Shown piece after piece: positions 7,364 through 15,416 of a stretch of 29,838 nt of DNA; position 1 is the stretch's first letter, and every line of letters starts with the position of its first letter. This DNA comes from Akkermansiaceae bacterium UBA6138. Its GTDB lineage: Bacteria > Verrucomicrobiota > Verrucomicrobiia > Verrucomicrobiales > DEV007. The stretch spans positions 69,621-99,458 of the forward strand of contig DIVG01000079.1 of the NCBI GenBank assembly GCA_002422425.1, given 5' to 3'. The notes under the pieces were generated by a model. The model did not search any database. It saw only the letters and a list, made by a program, of their open reading frames with translations, and was not told the origin of the DNA. A program made the translations under genes and the position numbers.

Positions 7364-8179
7364 TCAGGCGGTTGCCGGAGGAAAGCTCCGTTCCCGCCAG
7401 GTGAGAATTTCAGGTTCGTCCGCCGTGATCAGAACCATGTGTTCGTAATGGGCCGAGAGAGCCCTGTCAGCGGTGATGACCGTCCAGGCGTCGTCAAGAA
7501 TGAGGACATCCTCGCTACCCGCATTCACCATCGGCTCGATCGCAAGGACCATGCCCGCCTCAAGACGGGGATTTTTAAAATGTCTGGCACTCATCTCCGC
7601 AGGATCCCAGTAATTCGGCACCTGAGGTTCCTCGTGCAATTTTCGACCGACACCGTGCCCGACAAACTGCTTCACCACGGTGTAGCCGAACCGGCTGACA
7701 TGAGCCTCCACCGCGCCACAAACCGAGGAGAGTAACTCTCCCTCACGGGCATGACTGATCGCGGCATAGAGGGATTCCTCGGTGGCTGCAAGCAACCTCG
7801 CCGCATCCGCGGAAAGGGACCCGACATGCACACTCTTGGCATTGTCCCCAATCCAGCCCTTCCTCGTTTGGATTCCGACATCAATTTTGACGACATCTCC
7901 GTCCGCGAGGACACGCGTTCCCCCGATGCCATGCACCACCTCCTCGTTAACCGAAATACAAATATGACCCGGAAATCCCTTGTATCCCAGGAATGCGCTG
8001 GTGCAGGAGCGTTCCGCCATCAACGCACTCGCGGCCCGGTCGATCTCTCCGGTCGTGACGCCAGCCCTGACAAGTTCGCAAGAGACCCTGAGCACCTCAG
8101 CGGCGATCGCTCCGGCCTCCCGCAAGCCATCGAGGTCGCTCCCGGAACGGAGCTGGATTCTAGACTTCCTCTTGGCCAT
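7364..8179 (-). CDS. map: Type I methionine aminopeptidase
   Basis: The 271-residue cytosolic enzyme removes the initiator Met from nascent proteins. The five metal ligands are visible: D100 (VKIDVG), D112 (IGDNAKS), H175 (FVGHGVG), E215 (LAIEPM) and E246 (HYEHMVL). The conserved H83 (VVHGI) is also present. I chose ATG 8179; a TTG two codons upstream is possible but unlikely. It follows secY by 16 bases, but adk, which usually lies between them, is missing. A 192-base non-coding gap separates it from rpmJ, where infA is often found. Confidence 0.96.
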   Translation of the reverse strand: MAKRKSRIQLRSGSDLDGLREAGAIAAEVLRVSCELVRAGVTTGEIDRAASALMAERSCTSAFLGYKGFPGHICISVNEEVVHGIGGTRVLADGDVVKIDVGIQTRKGWIGDNAKSVHVGSLSADAARLLAATEESLYAAISHAREGELLSSVCGAVEAHVSRFGYTVVKQFVGHGVGRKLHEEPQVPNYWDPAEMSARHFKNPRLEAGMVLAIEPMVNAGSEDVLILDDAWTVITADRALSAHYEHMVLITADEPEILTWRERSFPPATA

Positions 8180-8195
8180 GAACAAACCGGAGCTG

Positions 8196-9704
8196 CTACT
8201 GCGAAGCGACCTCGTAGTAAACGATGCCTGCGATAACGAGAACGGCCACGATCACGAGGAGCCAAAGCATCTGGTTGCCGCCTACCGGAGCACCCTTCAC
8301 CCCGGCGCGGTCATAACGGCCGCGTATTTTCCCCTTCCGGAGGAAACCGTCATAATGCCGCTGGATGAGGTGAGTCTCAACCTGGCGCATCACATCAAGG
8401 AGAACGCCCACCATAATGAGGAGCCCGGTACCGCCGAAAAACTGGGCGGCAAGGGGCGGAACGCCCATGAGCGCCGTGAGAATCGGAGGAAGGATCGCCA
8501 CCACCGTCAGGAAGATCGCCCCGGCGAAAGTCAAACGGCTCATCGTACGATCAAGAAACTCGGCGGTGGGCTTGCCGGGGCGCACACCGGGAATATAACC
8601 GCCGTTCTTCTTGAGATCGTCCGCGATCTGATTCGGCTGGAACATCGTCGCCACCCAGAAATAGCTGAAGAAAAAGATCATCAGACCGGTGAGGGCATAG
8701 AAGACAAAACCGCTTCCTCCGCCGCCAAGGGTGAGGGAAAGATTCTGTGCCCAGACCTCGTTCGGAAAAGTCCACCCGATGATCTGTGAGGGAAACATGA
8801 GAATGGCCTGCGCGAAAATAATGGGCATCACGCCGGCGTAATTTACCTTTAAGGGCATGTGCTGGGACTGACCGCCATACATTTTGCCTCCGCGGACCTG
8901 CTTCGCGTAATTGATGGGGACGCGACGCTGCGCCTGCGTGATTGAAATAACAGCCGCCACCACGAAGAAGAGAAAGGCAAGCAAAGCGACCAACTGGAAC
9001 GGGCGCAACAGATTGTCACCGGCGCTCGCCACGTAAGTGTTATAAACCTGAAAGAGCGCCCCCGGCAGAGCATAAATGATGTTCACCGTGATGATGATGG
9101 AAACGCCGTTTCCGATCCCCCTCTCGGTGATCTGATCACCGAGCCACATGAGGAACATCGTTCCCGCCGTGATGATCATCACTGTTTTAAGGATAAAGTC
9201 GAGACCGGCATCAGGCACGAGTTCCCGCGTCGAGCTGCTCGCGATATCGCGAAGAAACGGGTTCGCCTCGGGAGTGACGAGCGACTTCGCCAGCATCCAG
9301 CCCTGGAACAGGCAGAGCACAATCGTCAGAACCCTCGTGTAGAGACTGATCTTCTGCCTGCCGCCCTCCTCTCGGGAAAGCTTCCCGAGGGACGGAACCA
9401 CGGCCGTAAGCAGCTGCATCATGATCGAGGCGCTGATGTAAGGCATGATACCCAGCGCAAACAGAGCCGAATTTTGCAAACCGCCCCCACTGAAGACATT
9501 CATCAGCGCGAGCACCGCCGTAAGGCCGCGGCTCTCACTCGACTGTTCTTCGACCTGCCCGTACCAATCCTGAAGCACATTCGCATCGACCCCGGGGAGA
9601 GTGATCACGGCCCCGAGGCGCACGATGACAACGACAAGGAGAGTAAAAAGGATCCTCGAGCGCAGTTCCGGGATCTTGAAGGTATTGGCAAAAGCGGAGA
9701 TCAT
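8196..9704 (-). CDS. secY: Preprotein translocase subunit SecY
   Basis: This 502-residue integral membrane protein forms the channel of the Sec translocon. Family motifs occur in order: SRILFTLLVVVIVRLG (TM1), LFALGIMPYISASIMMQLL (TM2 region), GDQITERGIGNGVSIII, and the cytoplasmic loop AQRRVPINYAKQ, with ten expected transmembrane segments. It is somewhat longer than the 436-445 residues of E. coli SecY, partly because of a longer first periplasmic loop (VLQDWYGQVEEQSSESRG). It sits in its classical place after rplO; the gap to rplO is 87 bases. Confidence 0.97.
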   Translation of the reverse strand: MISAFANTFKIPELRSRILFTLLVVVIVRLGAVITLPGVDANVLQDWYGQVEEQSSESRGLTAVLALMNVFSGGGLQNSALFALGIMPYISASIMMQLLTAVVPSLGKLSREEGGRQKISLYTRVLTIVLCLFQGWMLAKSLVTPEANPFLRDIASSSTRELVPDAGLDFILKTVMIITAGTMFLMWLGDQITERGIGNGVSIIITVNIIYALPGALFQVYNTYVASAGDNLLRPFQLVALLAFLFFVVAAVISITQAQRRVPINYAKQVRGGKMYGGQSQHMPLKVNYAGVMPIIFAQAILMFPSQIIGWTFPNEVWAQNLSLTLGGGGSGFVFYALTGLMIFFFSYFWVATMFQPNQIADDLKKNGGYIPGVRPGKPTAEFLDRTMSRLTFAGAIFLTVVAILPPILTALMGVPPLAAQFFGGTGLLIMVGVLLDVMRQVETHLIQRHYDGFLRKGKIRGRYDRAGVKGAPVGGNQMLWLLVIVAVLVIAGIVYYEVASQ

Positions 9705-9791
9705 TGGAGAGGTCGGAAACGGGACACGTCTGGGAAAACGGGCTCCAAAAGGTGGTAGCGAGGGTCAAAAAGGGCTTATCGGAAGAGGCCC

Positions 9792-10238
9792 CTAAACCCC
9801 GGCGACGGAACCGCCCGCCTTTTCAATCTTCTCTTTCGCGGTCGCGGAAACCTTTTCAACAGCCACCGTGAGCTTTTTCGAGAGTTCGCCGTTCGCGAGC
9901 ACCTTGACTCCGTCAAAGGTTCCCTTGATGAGGCCGACGTTGCGAAGCGTCTGCTCGTTCACCTCGTCACCATCGGCGAACTTGATCTCAAGATCGACAA
10001 GATTGACGATGGCATACTGGGTCTTGAACTGGGCGTTGTTGAAACCCTTTTTCGGAAGACGACGGGCCAGGGGCATCTGACCGCCCTCAAAACCGGGTCG
10101 AATCGAGGCACCGGAACGGGCCTTCTGCCCCTTGTTCCCCTTACCGCTGGTTTTACCGAGCCCGGAGCTCTCGCCGCGACCGACACGGCGACGGCGGTGC
10201 TTCGAACCGGGAGTGGGTTTTAAGTCGTGAAGTCTCAT
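9792..10238 (-). CDS. rplO: 50S ribosomal protein L15 (uL15)
   Basis: The 148-residue protein begins MRLHDLKPTPGSKHRRRRVGRG, followed by the glycine- and lysine-rich extension (GLGKTSGKGNKGQKARSG) that threads into 23S rRNA. The chosen ATG at 10238 has a GGAGAT Shine-Dalgarno eight bases upstream; a TTG at 10253 in frame would place the ribosome site inside the gene and is rejected. The gap to rpsE is only 23 bases, leaving no room for rpmD (L30), which usually lies here. Confidence 0.97.
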   Translation of the reverse strand: MRLHDLKPTPGSKHRRRRVGRGESSGLGKTSGKGNKGQKARSGASIRPGFEGGQMPLARRLPKKGFNNAQFKTQYAIVNLVDLEIKFADGDEVNEQTLRNVGLIKGTFDGVKVLANGELSKKLTVAVEKVSATAKEKIEKAGGSVAGV

Positions 10239-10261
10239 GAGTCGTATCTCCAATCAGAAAG

Positions 10262-10972
10262 TTAAAGGGCCCTTTTTTCCGCCATACGCTTCCCGCGGAC
10301 GGCATAAATCTGTTCTTTGGTGCGGAGCTGCTCCAGCGCGTTAATCGTGGCCTTGACGACGTTCGCCTGGTTGTTCGAGCCCATCGACTTCGCGAGGATA
10401 TCCTTGATCCCGGCCGCCTCTACCACCGCCCGGACGCCACCGCCGGCAATCAGACCCGTTCCCGGTGAAGCCGGAAGGAGCATCACACGACCGCCGCCAT
10501 GCTCACCAATCACCGGGTGAGGGATCGTATTGCTGGTAATGTTCACAGGAACCATGAACTTTCTGGAGGCTTCGCTCGCCTTCTTAATGCACTCGGCCAC
10601 CTCCTGGGCCTTGCCGAAGCCGAACCCGACCTTCCCGTCGCGGTCCCCGCTTACGACAAGGGCGCTGAAACTGAAGCGACGCCCCCCTTTGACGACCTTG
10701 GCACAGCGGTTGATGTGCACCACCTTCTCGAACGAGTTCTCGGAATCGTCCCGTGAAGACTGTGGTGCGCTCGACCGCAGGATTTCCTCGGCCCTCTTGA
10801 GCTTGTCGAACCGGACCTCACCCGGATCCGCGATAATCTCCTCAACCAGCAGTTCGATGTCGTCCTCAACCACGGCCAGGACCTCCTCACCGGCACCAGC
10901 TTCAGTCGAAGCGATCACCTCGTCGGTGATTTCCTCTTCGGGCGTATTTTCGTTAACGGTTTCGTCGCTCAT
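10262..10972 (-). CDS. rpsE: 30S ribosomal protein S5 (uS5) with long acidic N-terminus
   Basis: Residues from about 80 (SFEKVVHINRCAKVVKGGRRF) to 236 form a normal S5: a dsRBD-like S5 N-domain, then the C-terminal domain (ASPGTGLIAGGGVRAVVEAAG). S5 lines the mRNA entry site and contributes to accuracy. The protein has about 69 more residues than E. coli S5; the N-terminal extension is strongly acidic (PEEEITDEV, EDDIELLVEEIIADPGE). ATG 10972 was chosen over a TTG three codons upstream. It overlaps nothing and follows rplR by 11 bases. Confidence 0.96.
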   Translation of the reverse strand: MSDETVNENTPEEEITDEVIASTEAGAGEEVLAVVEDDIELLVEEIIADPGEVRFDKLKRAEEILRSSAPQSSRDDSENSFEKVVHINRCAKVVKGGRRFSFSALVVSGDRDGKVGFGFGKAQEVAECIKKASEASRKFMVPVNITSNTIPHPVIGEHGGGRVMLLPASPGTGLIAGGGVRAVVEAAGIKDILAKSMGSNNQANVVKATINALEQLRTKEQIYAVRGKRMAEKRAL

Positions 10973-10983
10973 TACAATCAAAA

Positions 10984-11340
10984 TTAGAAATTCAGGCCGG
11001 CTTCCCGAGCGGCGTCCGCGAGGGCTTTGACCTTGCCGTGATACTGAAAACCACCGCGGTCGAAAACCACCGTCTCAATGCTGACACTCTTGGCCTTCTT
11101 CGCAACTGCTTCACCGACCTTTGCCGCAGCCTCCTTGTTCGCCCCCTTGGTCGCGAGCCCCTTATCGAGAGTCGAAGCGGCCGCTAGCGTGCGACCCGCC
11201 ACATCATCGATGAGCTGGGCATACACGTTTTGATTCGAGAAATGAATGGCGAGGCGGGGACGCTCGGCGGTGCCGGAAATTTTCTTCCGAATACGGCGCC
11301 TGACCTTGGCGCGGGCCTGCTTGCGAATATAAAGACTCAT
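10984..11340 (-). CDS. rplR: 50S ribosomal protein L18 (uL18)
   Basis: This 118-residue protein shows the L18 5S-rRNA-binding core: RRIRKKISGTAERPRLAIHFSNQNVYAQLIDD, then the VVFDRGGFQYHGKVKALADAAREAGL C-terminus. Length is typical. It binds 5S rRNA together with L5 in the central protuberance. A strong GAGGAG Shine-Dalgarno lies ten bases before the ATG. Order L6-L18-S5 is canonical. Confidence 0.98.
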   Translation of the reverse strand: MSLYIRKQARAKVRRRIRKKISGTAERPRLAIHFSNQNVYAQLIDDVAGRTLAAASTLDKGLATKGANKEAAAKVGEAVAKKAKSVSIETVVFDRGGFQYHGKVKALADAAREAGLNF

Positions 11341-11366
11341 GTGTTGGTTCTCCTCTGAAAAATATT

Positions 11367-11909
11367 TTAGCGCTTCACGCTCTTACCCTGCTTGCGGCGA
11401 ACTTTCTCGCCCTTGTAACGGACCCCTTTGCCCTTGTAGGGCTCGGGCGGGTAATAGGACCGCACATCGGCGGCGAACTGGCCGACAAGCTGCTTATCGA
11501 TCCCCTCGATCCTGATGTTCGTGTTGCCTTCAACCGTCACAGTCAGTCCAGCCGGGATAGGATGGAGCACCGGATGGGAAAAACCCAGGCTGAGATCAAG
11601 ATCACTACCCTTCACCGCCGCCCTGAAACCCACCCCGATAATCTCAAGCTGCCGGGTGAAACCACTCACGACTCCTTCGATCATATTCGCGATGAGGCTG
11701 CGGGCAGTGCCGTGCATCGCCCGGACCGTGCGGTCCTCGGAGCTGCGCGTGACGACGAGAGTGCCGTCCTCCTGCTCAATGGCGAGCCCGCTCGGGAGCG
11801 TCCAATGGAGAGAGCCCTTCGGGCCCTCTACCAGAACGTTTGTACCGTCCTGAACTTTGATCTCCACTTTCTCGGGGAGACTGATTTGCTTTCTACCTAT
11901 CCGCGACAT
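11367..11909 (-). CDS. rplF: 50S ribosomal protein L6 (uL6)
   Basis: The 180-residue protein begins MSRIGRKQISLPEKVEIKV and ends with the diagnostic EPYKGKGVRYKGEKVRRKQGK motif of L6. The two alpha/beta repeats of the family cover about 10-82 and 90-170. L6 lies near the factor-binding site of the 50S subunit. It lies 39 bases after rpsH, with no clear Shine-Dalgarno. Confidence 0.98.
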   Translation of the reverse strand: MSRIGRKQISLPEKVEIKVQDGTNVLVEGPKGSLHWTLPSGLAIEQEDGTLVVTRSSEDRTVRAMHGTARSLIANMIEGVVSGFTRQLEIIGVGFRAAVKGSDLDLSLGFSHPVLHPIPAGLTVTVEGNTNIRIEGIDKQLVGQFAADVRSYYPPEPYKGKGVRYKGEKVRRKQGKSVKR

Positions 11910-11948
11910 GACTGTTCGTATATTGAATTTCCGAAATTTTGGCGCTGC

Positions 11949-12347
11949 TCACCAGACGAGCGCAAGAAGCTCGCCGCCGATATTCTGCTTTCGGGCGGTA
12001 TGACCTGCCATTATTCCCCGGGAGGTCGAGACGATGGCGATGCCCATACCGCCCAGGACCTTGGGGATCTCCTCACAACCGACATACCGCCGAAGCCCCG
12101 GACGACTGACTCGCTTAAGATTCTTAAGGGCCGGGGTTTGTCCCGAATAACGGGGCTTGGCCTTGATTTCCGCATGAACTCCCTCTCCTACCTTTTGATA
12201 GGACCAGAGATAACCCTCTTCCTTGAGAATGCGGGCAATCTCCTCCTTCACTTTGGAGTAGGGAGCGGAGAAATCCTCCTTCTGCGCCATCGTGGCGTTC
12301 TTGAAGCGGGAGAGAAAATCTGAAATGGGATCACTGACGACAGCCAT
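11949..12347 (-). CDS. rpsH: 30S ribosomal protein S8 (uS8)
   Basis: The 132-residue protein begins MAVVSDPISDFLSRFKNA and contains LKRVSRPGLRRYVG and the C-terminal GGMGIAIVSTSRGIMAGHTARKQNIGGELLALVW signature. S8 is a primary 16S-binding protein of the central domain and the translational repressor of the spc operon in E. coli. It directly follows rplE after 39 bases; rpsN (S14), normally placed here, is absent. Confidence 0.98.
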   Translation of the reverse strand: MAVVSDPISDFLSRFKNATMAQKEDFSAPYSKVKEEIARILKEEGYLWSYQKVGEGVHAEIKAKPRYSGQTPALKNLKRVSRPGLRRYVGCEEIPKVLGGMGIAIVSTSRGIMAGHTARKQNIGGELLALVW

Positions 12348-12386
12348 GGTACCGGTAAGTTAAGTTGGAAAAGTAAAATTTGACCG

Positions 12387-12944
12387 TTAGGCGGCCGACC
12401 CGGGTTTGCGGAAAGGGATACCCAGGAGGGTAAGGAGTTCACGGGCCTCATTATCGGTCCCTGCGGTGGTGACTATTGTCATGTCAAAGCCGATCGTGCG
12501 GGTCACCTTATCCAGTTCGATCTCGGGAAAGATAGTGTGATCGGCAATACCGCAGGTGTAATTGCCACGACCATCGAAGGACTTCGGGGAGAGCCCGCGA
12601 AAGTCACGGATGGTGGGCGCCGCCACGTTGATGAAACGGTCAAGAAATTCCCACATGCGGGCACCTCGAAGCGTGACACGGGCACCGATAGTGTCACCAA
12701 TGCGGAGTTTGAAGTTCGAAATAGCATTGCGTGCCTTGGTCGGAACGGCCCGCTGTCCGGTGATCTTACCGAGATCCTCGATGACCGCCTCGGATGCTGC
12801 CTTGCGGTCCTCAGCCTTCCCGAAACCGACATTGAGGACGACTTTTTCAATCGTCGGAATACGGTGAATGTTATCGTAGGCGAACTTCTCCTTAAGTGAG
12901 GAGGCTACCTTCTGTTTGTAAACTGTCTTGAGAGCTGGTTCCAT
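12387..12944 (-). CDS. rplE: 50S ribosomal protein L5 (uL5)
   Basis: The 185-residue protein has IPTIEKVVLNVGFGKA, KITGQRAVPTKARNAISNFKLR, IGARVTLRGARMWEFLDRF and the TAGTDNEARELLTLLGIPF C-terminus of L5. It binds 5S rRNA and contacts P-site tRNA. Length is near normal (about 179), with a short C-terminal tail rich in small residues. Spacing to rplX is 26 bases. Confidence 0.98.
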   Translation of the reverse strand: MEPALKTVYKQKVASSLKEKFAYDNIHRIPTIEKVVLNVGFGKAEDRKAASEAVIEDLGKITGQRAVPTKARNAISNFKLRIGDTIGARVTLRGARMWEFLDRFINVAAPTIRDFRGLSPKSFDGRGNYTCGIADHTIFPEIELDKVTRTIGFDMTIVTTAGTDNEARELLTLLGIPFRKPGSAA

Positions 12945-12970
12945 GACCTTTATACCTGACTGCTTTAGAA

Positions 12971-13210
12971 TTACTTGGTGACCAGTTTCACATTCGAGAT
13001 GTGGATCGGCCCCTCTTTTTCAATAATACCGCCCTCGGGACGATCCTGGGTCGGCTTGGCATGCTTCTTAATCATGCGGACACCTTCGACGATTACCTGG
13101 GACTTCTCAGGAAATACCTGGAGGACGCGGCCCGCGTCCCCTTTGTGGTTACCGGTGATCACGACGACCTGGTCGTTCTTTTTAACGTGTGTCTTTACTC
13201 GCTTAGCCAT
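12971..13210 (-). CDS. rplX: 50S ribosomal protein L24 (uL24)
   Basis: This 79-residue protein carries a KOW motif (NDQVVVITGNHKGDAGRVLQV) and the HAKPTQDRPEGGIIEKEGPIHISNV segment of bacterial L24. It initiates 50S assembly and lies at the peptide exit rim. It is short compared with E. coli (104) because the C-terminus ends soon after SNVKLVTK, a form also seen in other bacteria. It follows rplN by 31 bases. Confidence 0.97.
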   Translation of the reverse strand: MAKRVKTHVKKNDQVVVITGNHKGDAGRVLQVFPEKSQVIVEGVRMIKKHAKPTQDRPEGGIIEKEGPIHISNVKLVTK

Positions 13211-13241
13211 GCTGATACCCTTTCGAAAACGATACTTTAAA

Positions 13242-13607
13242 TTACAAGACCTCCGGCGCGAGCGAGACGATCTTCATGAAATTTTTCTCACGCAACTCGC
13301 GTGCAACGGGGCCGAAAATACGGGTACCCTTGGGATTCTTGTCCTTGTCGATAATCACGATCGCGTTGTTGTCGAAGCGCAGAACGGAACCGTCGCTCCG
13401 GCGGATCGGAGCAGCCGTCCTTACCACTACCGCACGCACGACGTCCCCTTTTTTCACGTTAGCCGTCGGGATCGACTCGCGAATGTGCGCGGTGATGATA
13501 TCACCGACATGGGCATGGCGGGAGCGAGTCCCGAGGACGCCGATCATTTTGGCGACGCGGGCACCGGTATTATCCGCCACCTGCACCTTGGATTCCATCT
13601 GAATCAT
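13242..13607 (-). CDS. rplN: 50S ribosomal protein L14 (uL14)
   Basis: The 121-residue protein begins MIQMESKVQVADNTGARVAKM and ends FGPVARELREKNFMKIVSLAPEVL, the classic L14 sequence of normal length. It contacts 16S helix 14 in intersubunit bridges B5 and B8 and is the docking site of the silencing factor RsfS. No Shine-Dalgarno is evident; the 49-base gap to rpsQ holds no other signal. Confidence 0.98.
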   Translation of the reverse strand: MIQMESKVQVADNTGARVAKMIGVLGTRSRHAHVGDIITAHIRESIPTANVKKGDVVRAVVVRTAAPIRRSDGSVLRFDNNAIVIIDKDKNPKGTRIFGPVARELREKNFMKIVSLAPEVL

Positions 13608-13656
13608 GAGTATATAAAATAAGAGTTTACCGCGAAAGTTCTGGCCGACGGCCGGA

Positions 13657-13926
13657 TTAATGAGAGAGGACTTCTTTGAGCTTCCAGCACTTACGCTTGC
13701 TCATGGGGCGAGTTTCCTCGATGAGGACACGATCCCCGACCTTGGCTTCGCCGGATTCGTCGTGAGCGAAAAAGGTGGAAGTACGCTTCACGATTTTCTT
13801 AAAGCGCGGGTGGGGAACGCGACGGCGGACCTCGACCACGATGGTCTTGTCCATGGCGTCTGACGTCACCACTCCGACGCGCGTTTTGCGCAAACCGGTT
13901 TCACTTTGATTCTCTGACTCGCTCAT
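13657..13926 (-). CDS. rpsQ: 30S ribosomal protein S17 (uS17)
   Basis: The 89-residue protein reads MSESENQSETGLRKTRVGVVTSDAMDKT, then VPHPRFKKIVKRTSTFFAHDE and a C-terminal GDRVLIEETRPMSKRKCWKL, all typical of the S17 OB fold. I place the start at ATG 13926; the open frame runs 72 codons further upstream but would overlap rpmC and gives non-family sequence. It lies 43 bases after rpmC. S17 is a primary binder of the 16S 5' domain. Confidence 0.97.
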   Translation of the reverse strand: MSESENQSETGLRKTRVGVVTSDAMDKTIVVEVRRRVPHPRFKKIVKRTSTFFAHDESGEAKVGDRVLIEETRPMSKRKCWKLKEVLSH

Positions 13927-13969
13927 TAGTAATTCTAGAAATGGTTCGGATAACACGGAATCCCCGCTC

Positions 13970-14176
13970 TCAGACCCTCGAAGCATCCCGCTTCTGGGTA
14001 AGGAGCGTCTCAATCTTCGCCACTTCGCGGCGAGCCTGACGAATTCTCGACGGGTTCTCAAGCTGACCGGCCTCTTTCTGGACCCGGAGCATGAGAGACT
14101 CCTCTTTGAGCTCGCGACGGCGCGTGGCCAGTTCGTCGACACTCAGTTCGCGCAGTTCTTTTATGGATTTAGACAT
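13970..14176 (-). CDS. rpmC: 50S ribosomal protein L29 (uL29)
   Basis: This 68-residue helical-hairpin protein (MSKSIKELRELSVDELATRR, then LENPSRIRQARREVAKIETLLTQK) matches L29, which sits beside the tunnel exit and forms part of the trigger factor and SRP docking site with L23. A strong GAGGAG Shine-Dalgarno precedes the ATG. Position between rplP and rpsQ is canonical. Confidence 0.97.
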   Translation of the reverse strand: MSKSIKELRELSVDELATRRRELKEESLMLRVQKEAGQLENPSRIRQARREVAKIETLLTQKRDASRV

Positions 14177-14202
14177 CGTGATTCTCCTCGTGGTGTAAAT
14201 GG

Positions 14203-14619
14203 TTACTGGTCGGAACGGCGCACAAAGCGGCAGCGAATCCCGAGTTTATTCGAAGCGAGGCGAAGCGCCTCCTTGGCAGCAGTCTCCGAAACGCCGGAGA
14301 TCTCAAACATCATCGTGCCGGGTCGAACCACGGCCACCCAATGCTCAACAGGCCCCTTACCCTTACCCATCCGGGTCTCCGGGGGGCGGGCCGTAACTGG
14401 CTTGTGAGGGAAAATGCGGATCCAGACCTTCCCCTTGCGCTTGAGATAACGGTTGATCGAGATACGGCACGCCTCAATCTGGCGGTTTGTTATCCACCCG
14501 CGGCCCAGGCACTGGAGCCCGAACTCACCGAAACTGACTTTTGTTCCGCGAGACGCATTCCCCGCGCGGCTCCCGCGGTGGGTCTTACGAAACTTAACTC
14601 TTTTAGGTATCAAAGGCAT
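14203..14619 (-). CDS. rplP: 50S ribosomal protein L16 (uL16)
   Basis: The 138-residue protein starts MPLIPKRVKFRKTHRGSR and contains WITNRQIEACRISINRYLKRKGKVWIRIFPHKPVTARPPETRMGKGKGPVEHWVA, the conserved L16 core. It organises the A-site tRNA elbow region and is a late-assembly protein. An AAGGAG Shine-Dalgarno lies upstream. It follows rpsC by 49 bases. Length is typical (136-144). Confidence 0.98.
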   Translation of the reverse strand: MPLIPKRVKFRKTHRGSRAGNASRGTKVSFGEFGLQCLGRGWITNRQIEACRISINRYLKRKGKVWIRIFPHKPVTARPPETRMGKGKGPVEHWVAVVRPGTMMFEISGVSETAAKEALRLASNKLGIRCRFVRRSDQ

Positions 14620-14668
14620 GACTTGTCTCCTTCTTTTTTAAACTGGTTCACTTGAGGAATGCCACCGA

Positions 14669-15391
14669 TCAACCGTTGTGATCGCGCCGTTGGGGGCGAC
14701 CGCCGCCACCGCCCGGACCACGCCCGTTGTTATCACGGCGGGGACGCTTCGGCGCTTCACCCGGCACTTCCTCTTTCTTGTTAATCCAAACCTTGACCCC
14801 GATAATACCCCAGGTCGTTTCCGCCTCGGCAAACCCGTAGTCAATCGGGACCCGCAGCGTCTGAAGCGGCACCTTGCCTTCGCGGTAAGCCTCGGCACGG
14901 GCGATGTCGGCCCCCCCGAGACGGCCGGCCGCACGAATCCGGATCCCTTCGGCACCAAAATCCATGGCCGTCTGAATCGCGCGCTTCATGGCGCGGCGGA
15001 AAGAAACCCGGCGCTCAAGCTGAGTCGCCACCTGCGCAGCCACCCAGGAAGAATCGAGCTCCGGCTGGCGGATCTCAAAAATGTCAATCTTCACCTGGGA
15101 ACCCTTGCACATCCGGCTGATATCAGCCGTCATAACTTCGATCTCCTGACCGCGCTTGCCAATGATGAGCCCGGGACGTGAAGTGTGGAGGGTGACACGG
15201 ACACTGTTCCAGGCACGCTCGATAACCACTCGGGAAACAGCACCTTTCTGGAGTCTGCTCTCAAGGTAACGGCGGACCTTAAGGTCAGCATGCAGTTGCT
15301 CGGCATATTCGCCCTGCGGCGCGTACCACTTGGACTGCCAGTCCTTGCTCACAGCAAGTCGGAAACCGATCGGATGTACTTTCTGTCCCAT
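14669..15391 (-). CDS. rpsC: 30S ribosomal protein S3 (uS3)
   Basis: The 240-residue protein starts MGQKVHPIGFRLAVSKDW; the KH domain holds VTLHTSRPGLIIGKRGQEIEVM with the GxxG-like loop, and the C-terminal domain holds SFRRAMKRAIQTAMDFGAEGIRI and the GRLGGADIARAEAYREGKVPLQTLR motif. S3 forms the mRNA entry helicase site with S4 and S5. I chose ATG 15391; the frame extends 69 codons upstream but into rplV. The tail is unusually Gly/Arg/Asn-rich (NNGRGPGGGGGRPQRRDHNG). Confidence 0.97.
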   Translation of the reverse strand: MGQKVHPIGFRLAVSKDWQSKWYAPQGEYAEQLHADLKVRRYLESRLQKGAVSRVVIERAWNSVRVTLHTSRPGLIIGKRGQEIEVMTADISRMCKGSQVKIDIFEIRQPELDSSWVAAQVATQLERRVSFRRAMKRAIQTAMDFGAEGIRIRAAGRLGGADIARAEAYREGKVPLQTLRVPIDYGFAEAETTWGIIGVKVWINKKEEVPGEAPKRPRRDNNGRGPGGGGGRPQRRDHNG

Positions 15392-15416
15392 ATAAAATTT
15401 CAGGTTTGATCGTGAA

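Noticed and set aside
13927..14142. Upstream extension of the S17 reading frame
   Set aside because: It runs through rpmC in another frame and has no family similarity.
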